Positions 15,871 to 24,372 of a stretch of DNA of 33,252 nt are shown here, in pieces (the stretch's first letter is position 1; every line of letters starts with the position of its first letter). The notes under the pieces are model-generated. The model made no database searches and had not been told where the DNA came from. It saw only the letters and a program-made list of their open reading frames with translations. Location of the stretch: contig CP070712.1 in the NCBI GenBank assembly GCA_020350365.1, forward strand, positions 310,385 to 343,636, given 5' to 3'. The translations under genes and the position numbers were made by a program. This DNA is from Thermoplasmatales archaeon. GTDB lineage: Archaea > Thermoplasmatota > E2 > DHVEG-1.

Positions 15871-16251
15871 TTATCTGTTATTGATAAGATTTTTTAATTC
15901 TGTTATATCATTTTTTATGGTTTCAACTTCTTCTAATTTTTTCTGCTCAAAATCAGTCAATATTTCAGATAGGTTCTGAGTAGATGTATATATGTGAATT
16001 GGTCTGCCTTTCCCTTCCTTTTTAAGATCTCGCTTTGTTACCCATCCTCTTCTTCTTAGTTCTTTTATCGCAATACAAACTTCCGGCTGCCTCATATCTG
16101 CTGCTTGTTCAACATCAGCAGATCGGAATTCATCAACCTGATTGATATACAATAACGTTTTAGCAAGATTTTTTGGCATCCCAAGCTCTTTGAATATTTC
16201 AACTGCCTTTTCGTCCTTTTCATCTAATACGAGCATATTTTTTCGTTTCAT
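15871..16251 (-). CDS. Winged-helix transcription regulator (TrmB/MarR-like)
   Basis: 126 residues. After FKELGMPKNLAKTLLYI comes a winged helix-turn-helix (about 35-90): EFRSADVEQAADMRQPEVCIAI is the helix-turn-helix and RRGWVTKRDLKKEGKGRPIHIY the wing. The C-terminal 30 residues are a heptad coiled coil (DFEQKKLEEVETIKND), probably for dimerisation. This is the pattern of short archaeal TrmB-like regulators (COG4738 type). GAGGAGG lies just before ATG 16251. A short CATAATATG palindrome lies about 50 bases upstream and could be its own site. Targets are unknown; the secreted-protein genes nearby are the obvious candidates. Confidence 0.8.
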   Translation of the reverse strand: MKRKNMLVLDEKDEKAVEIFKELGMPKNLAKTLLYINQVDEFRSADVEQAADMRQPEVCIAIKELRRRGWVTKRDLKKEGKGRPIHIYTSTQNLSEILTDFEQKKLEEVETIKNDITELKNLINNR

Positions 16252-16484
16252 TTTTTCCTCCTCCTCATAACCCCTAACGTCTATTCTTTTATAAAACCAA
16301 TACTCATAATATGTATTTTGAAAGTAAATAAAAAGCTATTGGAATATTTTTATGTTTTTTGCTTTAGATTAACAAAAATATAAAAAAATAACGTCGATTT
16401 CCTATCACATTTGGTAAAAAATTAAAATATATTGAAAAATACAGAAAAACTAGTTTTAATATCCCTCTAAAGTTTTCTTAATAA

Positions 16485-16817
16485 TTATTTACTCTTCTTT
16501 TTAGTTGACAAGAATATTTCTATTGATGATACATTAGTAGATCTGCCTTCTTCGTTTGTGATGCTTTCAGTACCGATAACAATATCTTTTATTTTTACAT
16601 CTTTGATAAATCTATTTCTGACAATCTCTGCTGTGTCTACCGCTCTACTAATTGCTCTACCCCGTGCTTTTATTACAACTTCATCTGAACCACCGCTCTG
16701 AAACTGTGTTACTACTGCTAATACATAACTCATTGAAGGTTTATTTCCAACAAATATAACATCTTCATTAGTTTTACTTTTTTTTGTAGCTTTACTTCCT
16801 GTTTTTTCTTCAGGCAT
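16485..16817 (-). CDS. alba: Alba chromatin / RNA-binding protein
   Basis: 110 residues, a dimeric DNA- and RNA-coating protein of archaeal chromatin. VFVG-type opening and [10 protein letters not shown] correspond to the conserved N-terminal strand and the acetylation-site lysine region of Sso10b, and [24 protein letters not shown] to the central helix with the RNA/DNA-contacting arginines. The C-terminus ([11 protein letters not shown]) is the last strand. A 19-residue lysine-rich N-terminal tail precedes the fold and is longer than in crenarchaeal Alba. The start is supported by GAGGAG. It is transcribed alone, with an AACTATATAA box about 38 bases upstream. Confidence 0.95.
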   Translation of the reverse strand: MPEEKTGSKATKKSKTNEDVIFVGNKPSMSYVLAVVTQFQSGGSDEVVIKARGRAISRAVDTAEIVRNRFIKDVKIKDIVIGTESITNEEGRSTNVSSIEIFLSTKKKSK

Positions 16818-16900
16818 TTTTTCTCCTCATTTATAAAAACTTTTCTTATGTTATATAGTTTCTGCTTATATTTACAACTTTATCGATTAAATATAACGTC

Positions 16901-17314
16901 TTAGACAACTTCCATATTAATTTCTATTCCAAAATGATTATATGATTTCCATGAGTTATAAGTAAAAGGATAAGCAACGACAATATGAACTTTACCAAAT
17001 CTCCTAAATAATAAAAGATCAGCATCCGAAGGATGAAAGGAAAATGAAGGATGACTATGCACTGTTCCAACAATTGAAAAGTCAATAGGAAGCATATGGA
17101 GTTTAAAGATTGCGTGAGAGTCACCAGAGATAGTACCAGGTAAAATTATAATTTCAAGAATGGTGTCCTTTTCATCTGAATCAATACGAAGAAGTCCTCC
17201 AAACTCATTAGGATAAGTCGATTTTGCACTTTCTAAAATAAAGTCAAGAGTACCACGTTTTATTTTCCATTGAACCTGATTTTCGCTGATTTTCTTCTTT
17301 TTAAAAATTGACAT
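16901..17314 (-). CDS. JAMM/MPN metalloprotease-like protein
   Basis: 137 residues, a single MPN domain. The full catalytic set is present: Glu37 in NEFGG, His86 and His88 in HSHP, Ser96 and Asp99 in HPSDAD, matching the H-x-H-x7-S-x2-D zinc motif. In archaea such enzymes cleave ubiquitin-like SAMP proteins from targets, as in Haloferax HvJAMM1, and CDC48 elsewhere in this window would fit that pathway. No SAMP or E1-like gene is visible here, so the substrate is unproven. It lies 4 bases after NAD kinase and is co-transcribed with it. Confidence 0.9.
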   Translation of the reverse strand: MSIFKKKKISENQVQWKIKRGTLDFILESAKSTYPNEFGGLLRIDSDEKDTILEIIILPGTISGDSHAIFKLHMLPIDFSIVGTVHSHPSFSFHPSDADLLLFRRFGKVHIVVAYPFTYNSWKSYNHFGIEINMEVV

Positions 17315-17318
17315 ATTA

Positions 17319-18131
17319 TTATCGAACCAGTTTCAGTCTGACCATCTGATAAAAGGATTCCCCAAATCTTACAAATCTAGCCTTTTTTTCAGAACCAGTA
17401 ATTATAATATCACTTTCTGGGCTAACTGATTGAGGAGATTCACCATCAATAACAATCTTTGATTCTTTACTTTTAGCAAGTAACTTTATTCCAACCTTTT
17501 TTTTCAAAGGAACAACCCATGGGCGAGCTGACAGCTTAAATGGAGCTAGAGGAGCAATTACCATGGCATCGACTGTAGGATCAAGAATTGGTCCACCAGC
17601 GCTTAATGCATAGCTTGTAGAACCAGTTGGTGTGGCAATTATAATGCCATCTGCGCCAAATGTTTCAATTAATTCGTCATCAATAAAAATTTTTAGATAC
17701 ATAATTTTTGCTATTCGAGGTGTCTGGACTGTTACTTCATTTGTAGCATCAGGAAGTCTATTATTATCAACCATAACCTTCAATTTGGACCTTTCTTCTA
17801 CATTATATTTACCATCTAACAGTTTTTCCAAACCACTCATTGCATATTTTGATTCAATTTCCGTTAGAAAACCCATACCTCCAGAATTTATTGCAAAAAT
17901 TGGTTTATCAACTTTTTCTAACGCTCTAAGAATAGTCCCGTCTCCTCCAATAGTAATTACAATTTCTGCTTCAAGATTTATTTCTTCTAAACTATAACCT
18001 TTAATGCCTTTATTCTTAGCAAGACTTTTCTCAGCAAAAACTTCTCCTTTTTCCTTTAAAAAATCATAAATTTCATTAGCAAGTGAATATGCTTTCTTGA
18101 TATTATAATTGTAAATCAATCCCCATTTCAT
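17319..18131 (-). CDS. nadK: NAD kinase
   Basis: Phosphorylates NAD to NADP, using ATP or polyphosphate. 270 residues, normal for an archaeal single-domain enzyme. Diagnostic motifs: GGDGTILRAL with the catalytic Asp, NSGGMGFLTEIE, then NEVTVQ and FGADGIIIATPTGSTSYALSAGG. A GGAG ribosome site precedes ATG 18131. No fused phosphatase domain is seen. It follows the geranylgeranyl reductase gene by 12 bases, and with ferredoxin and reductase upstream it forms a cofactor and lipid-reduction cluster. NADP(H) supply to lipid reduction is a plausible but unproven link. Confidence 0.95.
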   Translation of the reverse strand: MKWGLIYNYNIKKAYSLANEIYDFLKEKGEVFAEKSLAKNKGIKGYSLEEINLEAEIVITIGGDGTILRALEKVDKPIFAINSGGMGFLTEIESKYAMSGLEKLLDGKYNVEERSKLKVMVDNNRLPDATNEVTVQTPRIAKIMYLKIFIDDELIETFGADGIIIATPTGSTSYALSAGGPILDPTVDAMVIAPLAPFKLSARPWVVPLKKKVGIKLLAKSKESKIVIDGESPQSVSPESDIIITGSEKKARFVRFGESFYQMVRLKLVR

Positions 18132-18143
18132 ATTATATTACTC

Positions 18144-19337
18144 CTATACCTCAGATGAGATTTTCATAAGAGGTCTTAATTTCATAAGTAATGTTGGATG
18201 TTTTAATACCAAAGCCTTAACAAGACCAAAAGTACTAATTTCATCAAATTTGATATCTTTTATAGAATCAGCAAGCATATTCAATGTCTTATCTTCAAAA
18301 TCAAGAAAGATTTCCTTAAGCATATAATTTCTCTTAAGTTTTTTACCAAATGCCTCTTTCCAACCAGTCTCATAAACAGATAAGGTTTCCTTATCAAACT
18401 GTTGTTGTTCTACTGCCTTTCCAATAGTTTCACCTGCAATTTTTCCTGCTTCTAAACAATGAGTTATACCACCACCAGTTATTGGATCTACTTGTCTTGC
18501 TGAATCTCCAACTAAAATTAGATTATCTCTTACAGATTCAACAGGGTTTGCTACAGGTACTGCTCCTGCAAGAAAACGAATAGGATTTCCGTTTTTTAGA
18601 TTAGGATTATTTGAAATAAAATCATCAAGAAGCTTTTTAGGCATTCCAGATTCACTTAGATTTCCGAGGACTCCAATTCCTACATTTGCAATGTCTTTTC
18701 CCTTTGGAAATATCCAAACATAACCCCCTGGAGCAATCTTTTTTCCTAGATAAAAATCACAAAATGCATCTTTACAGTCAATATTTGTTAAGGTGTATTG
18801 ACAACATGTTTCCAGATCTTTCGGATCAAGTCTTGTCTCAATTCCAGCCCATTGTCCAATTTTTGATTCAACACCATCACACCCGACAACAATGTCTGCT
18901 TCAATTTCAAGATCTTCATCATAACGCTTAGCTTTTACCCCAATAATTTTATCTTTTTCCGTTAATAGCTCAGTTGCGTTTGTATTCATTAAAATCTTTG
19001 CACCAGCTTCTGATGCTTTTCGGGCAAGTTCTTGATCAAAAATATCTCTATATACCACATAACCTGTTTCATTACCAGCCATCTCAGCAGAAAGCTTTAC
19101 CATAGTTCCATCTGGTGAATAAATCCTTGCACCTTCCATTTTATTTGCAATCCATCTTTTACCATCAAGCATCCCCCATTCATCGATCTTTCTACTTACT
19201 CCTTCCCCACAGAGAACTGGAGAACCAATTTCCTGTCTTCGTTCTATAACAAGTACCTTTGCTCCTGATTCTGCTGCAAAGCGGGCCGTAACAGTACCGG
19301 CAGGTCCTGCTCCAACAACAACAGCATCATATTTCAT
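18144..19337 (-). CDS. Geranylgeranyl reductase family flavoprotein (digeranylgeranylglycerophospholipid reductase)
   Basis: Saturates the isoprenoid chains of archaeal membrane lipids, using FAD. 397 residues from ATG 19337, chosen because GGAGG lies 9 bases upstream; further in-frame starts at 19346 and 19355 would put the ribosome site inside the gene. An N-terminal Rossmann motif VVGAGPAG (7-14) and a Cys-containing CGEGV (43-47) at the active site are present, as are GGYVWIFPKG (the Y-x-W-x-F-P family motif) and GDSARQVDPITGGGI, the FAD-binding GD motif. The start overlaps the ferredoxin gene end by 11 bases, so both products are made together, and ferredoxin is the likely electron donor. 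Confidence 0.93.
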   Translation of the reverse strand: MKYDAVVVGAGPAGTVTARFAAESGAKVLVIERRQEIGSPVLCGEGVSRKIDEWGMLDGKRWIANKMEGARIYSPDGTMVKLSAEMAGNETGYVVYRDIFDQELARKASEAGAKILMNTNATELLTEKDKIIGVKAKRYDEDLEIEADIVVGCDGVESKIGQWAGIETRLDPKDLETCCQYTLTNIDCKDAFCDFYLGKKIAPGGYVWIFPKGKDIANVGIGVLGNLSESGMPKKLLDDFISNNPNLKNGNPIRFLAGAVPVANPVESVRDNLILVGDSARQVDPITGGGITHCLEAGKIAGETIGKAVEQQQFDKETLSVYETGWKEAFGKKLKRNYMLKEIFLDFEDKTLNMLADSIKDIKFDEISTFGLVKALVLKHPTLLMKLRPLMKISSEV

Positions 19338-19527
19338 TTGAGGCATTCCTCCCACTTATTGCTCCAATTGGGCAAATTCTAATACAGATTGCACAGCTTA
19401 TGCATTTTTCTTCAGTTACAAGAGCTCTTCCACCGTTCATATAAAGAGCATCCTGTGGGCAAACTGAAATGCATCCTCCACAGGCTAAACAAATATTTTT
19501 GTCAACTATTGCTTTAGGCTTTCCCAT
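19327..19527 (-). CDS. 2[4Fe-4S] ferredoxin
   Basis: 66 residues. Two clusters are formed by Cys13-16-19-23 (CLACGGCISVCP) and Cys42-45-48-52 (CISCAICIRICP), each with the classic CxxCxxCxxxCP spacing. It overlaps DUF99 by 14 bases at its 5' end and the geranylgeranyl reductase by 11 bases at its 3' end, which indicates tight translational coupling. Comparable ferredoxin-reductase pairs are known in methanogens, where ferredoxin drives lipid saturation. No membrane segment is present, so it is a soluble electron carrier. Confidence 0.95.
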   Translation of the reverse strand: MGKPKAIVDKNICLACGGCISVCPQDALYMNGGRALVTEEKCISCAICIRICPIGAISGRNASNEI

Positions 19528-20086
19528 ATGATTCTCCTCTAATTATTCCAGATGCTATTAGATGAGCCACTCTTATTGGCTCAGGTATAACACCGCGTAT
19601 TGTTGATATCTTTATTATTTCTTTTGCTTCTTCAATATCTATCCCAGAACATTTTACATAAATTGGGTTATGACTTGTCACAACTTTGTGAATAGTTCCT
19701 TTTTTTATCAATTTCAAACGTTTTTCCCAATCTATAAAATTCTTCTTTAATGCATGCTCAATTTTATTAAAATCCGGTTTATCTCTAGTAACTGTTATTA
19801 CTGGAAGTTTTGTTGAGATAAATATACTGTCAATATCAACTATATTAAATCCTCCAAGTGCAATTCCATCTAGAAGCATTGCTTTTAACTGTTTCCTATG
19901 TCTTGAGCTTTTTATAATATCCTTACAAACAAAAGTTGCATCTTCACCGTCAATTGAAACCTGATTTTTTATAACGCATTCAAGGTAGTTTCCCCCTCTC
20001 ATAACAACACCAATTATTGTTGTGTATTTATCAGTAAATGTAAAAGGGGAATCATCAATACCAAGCACCCGTATTTGCTGCTTCAT
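19514..20086 (-). CDS. DUF99 family protein
   Basis: 190 residues. The opening RVLGIDDSPF and the later TRDKPDFNKIEHAL and RGVIPEPIRVAHLIASGI are typical of the archaeal DUF99 family (UPF0215 type). The family has a proposed endonuclease-like fold, based on structural similarity rather than biochemistry. ATG 20086 lies about 24 bases after a TATA-like sequence, so a leaderless transcript is likely. It is the first gene of the tight run DUF99-ferredoxin-GGR-NadK-JAMM. Why it is linked to lipid reduction is unknown. Confidence 0.85.
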   Translation of the reverse strand: MKQQIRVLGIDDSPFTFTDKYTTIIGVVMRGGNYLECVIKNQVSIDGEDATFVCKDIIKSSRHRKQLKAMLLDGIALGGFNIVDIDSIFISTKLPVITVTRDKPDFNKIEHALKKNFIDWEKRLKLIKKGTIHKVVTSHNPIYVKCSGIDIEEAKEIIKISTIRGVIPEPIRVAHLIASGIIRGESYGKA

Positions 20087-20132
20087 TTAAAAAAAGAATC
20101 TCTTATACTCTTAAAAGGTTTTGAATATTTTT

Positions 20133-20492
20133 TTAAAGTAATTGTAAATCACCAGTTATTTGGTCAATTAAATTACTTGGTGCAGGACCAATTCCAAGAA
20201 CCGTTTTTGTACCTGCAGGTATTTCAGTAAGACCCGCATCTGCAATTATATGAGATACAATATTAAGTTCGTCAGCCTTTTCTTTAAGAGGATAAAAATC
20301 TTTCTCGCTTTCAACTTTCACAATTGCTTTTTTTGCTCCTTCGATTTGCCATTTATTAAACCATTTAGAATTCTCTTTTTTTGTATCAAGAGCACAGGCA
20401 ACAGCGGCATGAGCAACTTGGGCAGCTAGCTTGCCCGGTGAAAGATCTAAATTCTTTCTAGTAACTATGACCATCTTATAATCAAATTCCAT
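20133..20492 (-). CDS. pth2: Peptidyl-tRNA hydrolase, archaeal type
   Basis: Releases peptides from peptidyl-tRNA lost by ribosomes. 119 residues. The start at ATG 20492 (MEFDYKMVIVTR) is chosen because it aligns with the known start of Pyrococcus Pth2, whereas a longer frame from 20579 adds an unrelated leader. The body shows LDLSPGKLAAQVAHAAV (the conserved GKLAAQ-AHA core), QGAK-like IEGAKKAIVKV, then the C-terminal DAGLTEIPAGTKTVLGIGPAP. It overlaps the upstream DUF5749-like gene by 11 bases and is translated from the same mRNA. Confidence 0.95.
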   Translation of the reverse strand: MEFDYKMVIVTRKNLDLSPGKLAAQVAHAAVACALDTKKENSKWFNKWQIEGAKKAIVKVESEKDFYPLKEKADELNIVSHIIADAGLTEIPAGTKTVLGIGPAPSNLIDQITGDLQLL

Positions 20493-20838
20493 CAGAATCA
20501 ACCTTGTCATATTCAATCTTGCTGAATGATTCTCTTCGCCATTTTTCGCCAATAATCTCAGCTTTATCCTTTTCAACAAGACCCTTTACAAGTAGCGTTT
20601 TTTCCTCCTCCTCAATATGTTTAAGGGGAACTCCTAGATACTTTTTCCCAGATTTAATGATAAGAATGTCATTGTCAACTGCAACACTTTCCCCTACTTT
20701 TCTGCCCGATCCATCTAAAACAAATCTGCATGTAAGATTTTTTTTGAAATTTTCTTCATCTTCAATATCATTTTTTTTTCTATTTTTTCCTCTAGAAAAA
20801 AAGAATATGGAACCTAATATTAAAACTCTAATAATCAT
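20482..20838 (-). CDS. DUF5749-like beta-barrel protein with N-terminal membrane helix
   Basis: 118 residues. A short N-terminal hydrophobic stretch (MIIRVLILGSIFFF) is followed by a basic linker, then a beta-rich domain: CRFVLDGSGRKVGESVAVDNDILIIKSGKKYLGVPLKHIEE. The strand pattern and the LDGSGRKVGESV start resemble DUF5749/PRC-barrel-like archaeal proteins. The AAGGA ribosome site precedes ATG 20838. The overlap with Pth2 suggests a link to translation or RNA, but the function is unknown and the family name is from recall. Confidence 0.65.
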   Translation of the reverse strand: MIIRVLILGSIFFFSRGKNRKKNDIEDEENFKKNLTCRFVLDGSGRKVGESVAVDNDILIIKSGKKYLGVPLKHIEEEEKTLLVKGLVEKDKAEIIGEKWRRESFSKIEYDKVDSDGI

Positions 20839-20905
20839 TATCCTTTCCCTGCCACAGAATCTGCGAATCTGTTATAAATCTTTGTAAATATACATTTTTA
20901 AAATT

Positions 20906-22093
20906 ATGAATGAATATGACGCGATTATAGTTGGAGGAGGCCCCACTGGAGCTTATGTTGCTGGAAAGATTGCAAAGAAAAAATATAAAGTTGCAATATT
21001 AGAAAAAAATAAAGAAATCGGAGTTCCAATTAACTGTGCAGGGCTAATTACACCAAGAGTTTTTGACTTACTAGAAATTAAAAAAGAACCTATAATTGAA
21101 AACAATATTAAGGGGGCAAATATCCATTCTCCATCTGGAAAAATTTTAAAAATAGGTGGAGATAAAGTTCATGCGTTAGCAATTAACAGATCAAAGTTTG
21201 ACAAAGAATTAATAAAAAAGGCAGAAGAAAATGATGTAGAGTTGATATTAGAAAATAATGTTATATCAGCTCATAAAGTTAAAGAATATATAGAAATTAA
21301 AACTTCAAAAAACTATAATTTTAGATGTAAATTGTTAATTGGTGCAGATGGCCCGTATTCAAAAGTTAGAGATAGCTTTGCTTTACCAGAACCTAAAGAA
21401 TTTTTAAGAGGTATTGGTGCAGAAATAACAAATACCAATTTAGATCCAGACTATGTTGAGATATTTGTTGGAAAAAGCATTGCTCCTGGTTTTTTCGCAT
21501 GGATTATACCAACAAACAAAAAGGGTACCTATGCAAGGATTGGATTATGTATAAGTCAAGAATCGCCCAAATCTCCAAAGTATTATTTTTCTAATTTTTT
21601 AAAAAGTAAAATTCCTTCAGATTTGATTAGGAATGCAAAGATTACTAATCAATATGGAGGAGTTATACCTATAGGTGCTTTGAAAAAGACGTTTGAATCT
21701 AATGTATTGCTAGTAGGTGATGCAGCAGCTCAGGTAAAACCTACATCCGGTGGAGGAATCTATACTGGTCTTATATGTGCAGAACAATGTTCAAATGTTT
21801 CAATTGATGCATTACAAAAAAATAAATTTAATTCTCAATATCTAAAAAAATATCATAAATCTTGGTCGGTAGATATTGGAAGAGAGCTTTATCTTGGAAT
21901 GAAATTTAGAAAGATTTTCAAACATTTCACAGACAAACAATTTGATAAGTATATAGAAAAATTTCAAAGCTCAAAAATCAATCAAGTCATATCAAGATAT
22001 GGAGATATTGATTATCCTTCTAAACTAATAAAACCAATGCTTAAAAAAGCTCCTTCTCTTCTTAGACTATTGCCTACATCACTAAAGGATTAA
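20906..22093 (+). CDS. Geranylgeranyl reductase family paralogue
   Basis: 395 residues, same fold as the reductase at 18144-19337. It shows IIVGGGPTGAYVAG (Rossmann), NCAGLITP (Cys44 in place of CGEGV), PGFFAWIIP in place of the canonical Y-x-W-x-F-P, and GDAAAQVKPTSGGGI. The changes at the substrate motif suggest a different isoprenoid substrate, for example a polyprenyl carrier or quinone, rather than the same lipid. Codon and base use are more AT-rich than the first copy. It is divergent from the DUF5749 gene, has a TATA-like GTTATAAATC about 31 bases before ATG and no leader. It converges tail-to-tail with the surface-protein gene. Confidence 0.9.
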   Translation: MNEYDAIIVGGGPTGAYVAGKIAKKKYKVAILEKNKEIGVPINCAGLITPRVFDLLEIKKEPIIENNIKGANIHSPSGKILKIGGDKVHALAINRSKFDKELIKKAEENDVELILENNVISAHKVKEYIEIKTSKNYNFRCKLLIGADGPYSKVRDSFALPEPKEFLRGIGAEITNTNLDPDYVEIFVGKSIAPGFFAWIIPTNKKGTYARIGLCISQESPKSPKYYFSNFLKSKIPSDLIRNAKITNQYGGVIPIGALKKTFESNVLLVGDAAAQVKPTSGGGIYTGLICAEQCSNVSIDALQKNKFNSQYLKKYHKSWSVDIGRELYLGMKFRKIFKHFTDKQFDKYIEKFQSSKINQVISRYGDIDYPSKLIKPMLKKAPSLLRLLPTSLKD

Positions 22094-22098
22094 ATATT

Positions 22099-24264
22099 TT
22101 ATTTTGAGCCAGGGGGAGGAGGAACATAAAAATCTTCTTCTTCATAACCTGTTACTTCCTCTTCCTCTGGAATATGTAACTCTCCTCGTTTTATTTTCCT
22201 TTTCTTTCTTATAATATAAATTACAATAATAAGAATAAAAGTAATGAATAAACTTACAATACATGGTATGAAAACACCAATAATAAATAATGCAGATGGA
22301 ATCATTTTGCATGAAACCTCAACCATCTGATTGGACTCTGAGTCACTAAACATAATTTTTATATAATAGCGACCATCATCCATTTGTCCAAAATCAGCCT
22401 TGTTTAAGGGGTCGCTTATTTCTATAACAATACCTTTAGGAAAGATAATTTTATACATTACATCTTGGTTATGTAAACCTGTAAAGTTGAAAGTTCTTAA
22501 GGGAATTTCAAATTTTGGAGGCAAGAATGAAAAATCAAATGAAACAGAATACAAACTATTTGTAGAAGTTGCTACAATTACAGGTTTTTCAGCATCCATA
22601 TCTGAAATGTTTCCATCCCATTGAAGTGAATCCTCAAAAAGATTTTTGTTTGCATTTGCACTTGTCTTCAACCCAGGGAGAAGATGTTTAAAAATTGATA
22701 TAAATTCATCTGTTTCACCAGTTAAGAATTTATTTACATTATTTTCACTGAATACATTTTCCTCTATACAGAGTCTAATAGCATCAGAGTTAAGGTAATT
22801 TAAAGATAACTTTTCAGGTAGATTTAACTCAATGGGAACATTTGTTACGTTATAGTTTCTATTTCCTTCTAAATTTAGTCCGAAGCTTAATTCAGTTTTT
22901 CCTGTGAAAAAGCTAAGCAGATTCAAATCTGTGCTTATAACTTCTATTTCAATTATTGTATTTTTTTCTTCGCTAGTGTAAGAAACTGAGTCATCAGAAT
23001 TAAAATCACCAGAAATCGGATCTGTCCCATTCCATGTATAAACATTTTTATCTTCTAAATAAAGATTATTTGGAAAATAAATGGTTATATTATAATCATA
23101 ACCAATCCTATTTAATTCCTCTCCAAAATTAATATCTTCCTTTGAGATACTTACCAAGCTTCCAGAATTGATTAAACCAAAAAATGCTCTACTTGAAATA
23201 CCACATATTTGCAAATCAATGTTATTATCTGCAAATACAGCTCTAATCGGGGGGTTATAATCCATATTTGATGTTTCATATGGATTTAAACAGTCTATTG
23301 TTGTTTCTTCATCCCAATTAAACAATATATCCAATGTTTGGTTAAAAGGAGATTCTTCTATGGTTGTAAAAATTTTTTCTTCAATTGGTTTAACCGTCTT
23401 CTCATAAGATTTATCCCAAGTGATAAATCCATTATCAACAAATAACCTAAATCCATCTGAAGGTAAGAAATTTATGTTTGATATAAAATCTGGTAGAATA
23501 TTATATGGTCTAATATCAATATTTTTTAAAATTAAGTTGGTAATTAATTTCGGATTCTTTGTTTCAACCGAATCTAATTCAAATCCAATATAAATATCTT
23601 CAGACTCTATTTTTTCAGTTGTGGGTATTTTCTTTTTTACCTGAATTTCTGCAACTTTGTTTTGAATGGCACCATTCCAATTTTTCACTATCCAAACTAA
23701 ATATTTATCACTTGGTGTTCCAGTTGTTCTCTTGAATTCAAGATCGTCACCTAGATTTACATTATAAGTATTATTCCAACCTGGTTCTGCTTGAAGAACT
23801 AGTGAGTAATTTACCAAGGCACTAATATCTAAAATACCACTAATAAAATCATCAATATTTACAGAATCATCTAAATTAAAAAACGATGATGATAAAGTCA
23901 CATTCAACTCTTCAGTAAATATATTTCCATTAAATTTTGGTATTTCAAAATCCTTAATTTCAGCATTTTCAAATGTTACAGCAAGTTGATTCTCAAGCAT
24001 TATATAGAGTAGATATCCTAGAGCTCCAAGTTCTTGGGGAGATGCACTTTTAATTTCCTCAGTTGAAAATGTTTTATCTGTTGTCAATTTTTCGGCATTT
24101 ATTGTAATTATTACGCTCAAATCAGTTCCTGTAATAAATTCAATGTTAAATGTTGCCTCTACTAAATTTTCAATTGAATCCTCAGCAGAAACAGTACCAA
24201 TAATAAAAAATGATAAAAAAATTGATGAACATATTAGTAAGGTTATCAATCTTTCTAGTTGCAT
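22099..24264 (-). CDS. Large type I surface protein of unknown function
   Basis: 721 residues from ATG 24264, chosen over ATG 24294 because it gives a clean signal peptide (MQLERLITLLICSS, then GTVSAEDS) and because the TATA-like TTTTTATAAGG (about 24300-24310) would be too close to 24294. The mature part is about 620 residues of beta-rich sequence with many N-x-S/T sites. A membrane helix follows near residues 657-685, ended by RKKRKIKRGE and an acidic, proline-rich tail (EEEEVTGYEEEDFY, PPPPGSK) on the cytosolic side. No domain is recognised. AglB, encoded nearby, would glycosylate it. Confidence 0.75.
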   Translation of the reverse strand: MQLERLITLLICSSIFLSFFIIGTVSAEDSIENLVEATFNIEFITGTDLSVIITINAEKLTTDKTFSTEEIKSASPQELGALGYLLYIMLENQLAVTFENAEIKDFEIPKFNGNIFTEELNVTLSSSFFNLDDSVNIDDFISGILDISALVNYSLVLQAEPGWNNTYNVNLGDDLEFKRTTGTPSDKYLVWIVKNWNGAIQNKVAEIQVKKKIPTTEKIESEDIYIGFELDSVETKNPKLITNLILKNIDIRPYNILPDFISNINFLPSDGFRLFVDNGFITWDKSYEKTVKPIEEKIFTTIEESPFNQTLDILFNWDEETTIDCLNPYETSNMDYNPPIRAVFADNNIDLQICGISSRAFFGLINSGSLVSISKEDINFGEELNRIGYDYNITIYFPNNLYLEDKNVYTWNGTDPISGDFNSDDSVSYTSEEKNTIIEIEVISTDLNLLSFFTGKTELSFGLNLEGNRNYNVTNVPIELNLPEKLSLNYLNSDAIRLCIEENVFSENNVNKFLTGETDEFISIFKHLLPGLKTSANANKNLFEDSLQWDGNISDMDAEKPVIVATSTNSLYSVSFDFSFLPPKFEIPLRTFNFTGLHNQDVMYKIIFPKGIVIEISDPLNKADFGQMDDGRYYIKIMFSDSESNQMVEVSCKMIPSALFIIGVFIPCIVSLFITFILIIVIYIIRKKRKIKRGELHIPEEEEVTGYEEEDFYVPPPPGSK

Positions 24265-24372
24265 TACACCCACATCCTTTTTAGGATAAAACATATGGTC
24301 CTTATAAAAACTTTCTTACAAAAATTTACGAAACCACTAAAAACACATTTGTAATTTCACACATGTTATCAA

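Noticed and set aside
17632-17997. Plus-strand 121-codon frame in NAD kinase
   Set aside because: Shadow of the NAD kinase gene, which has complete motifs.
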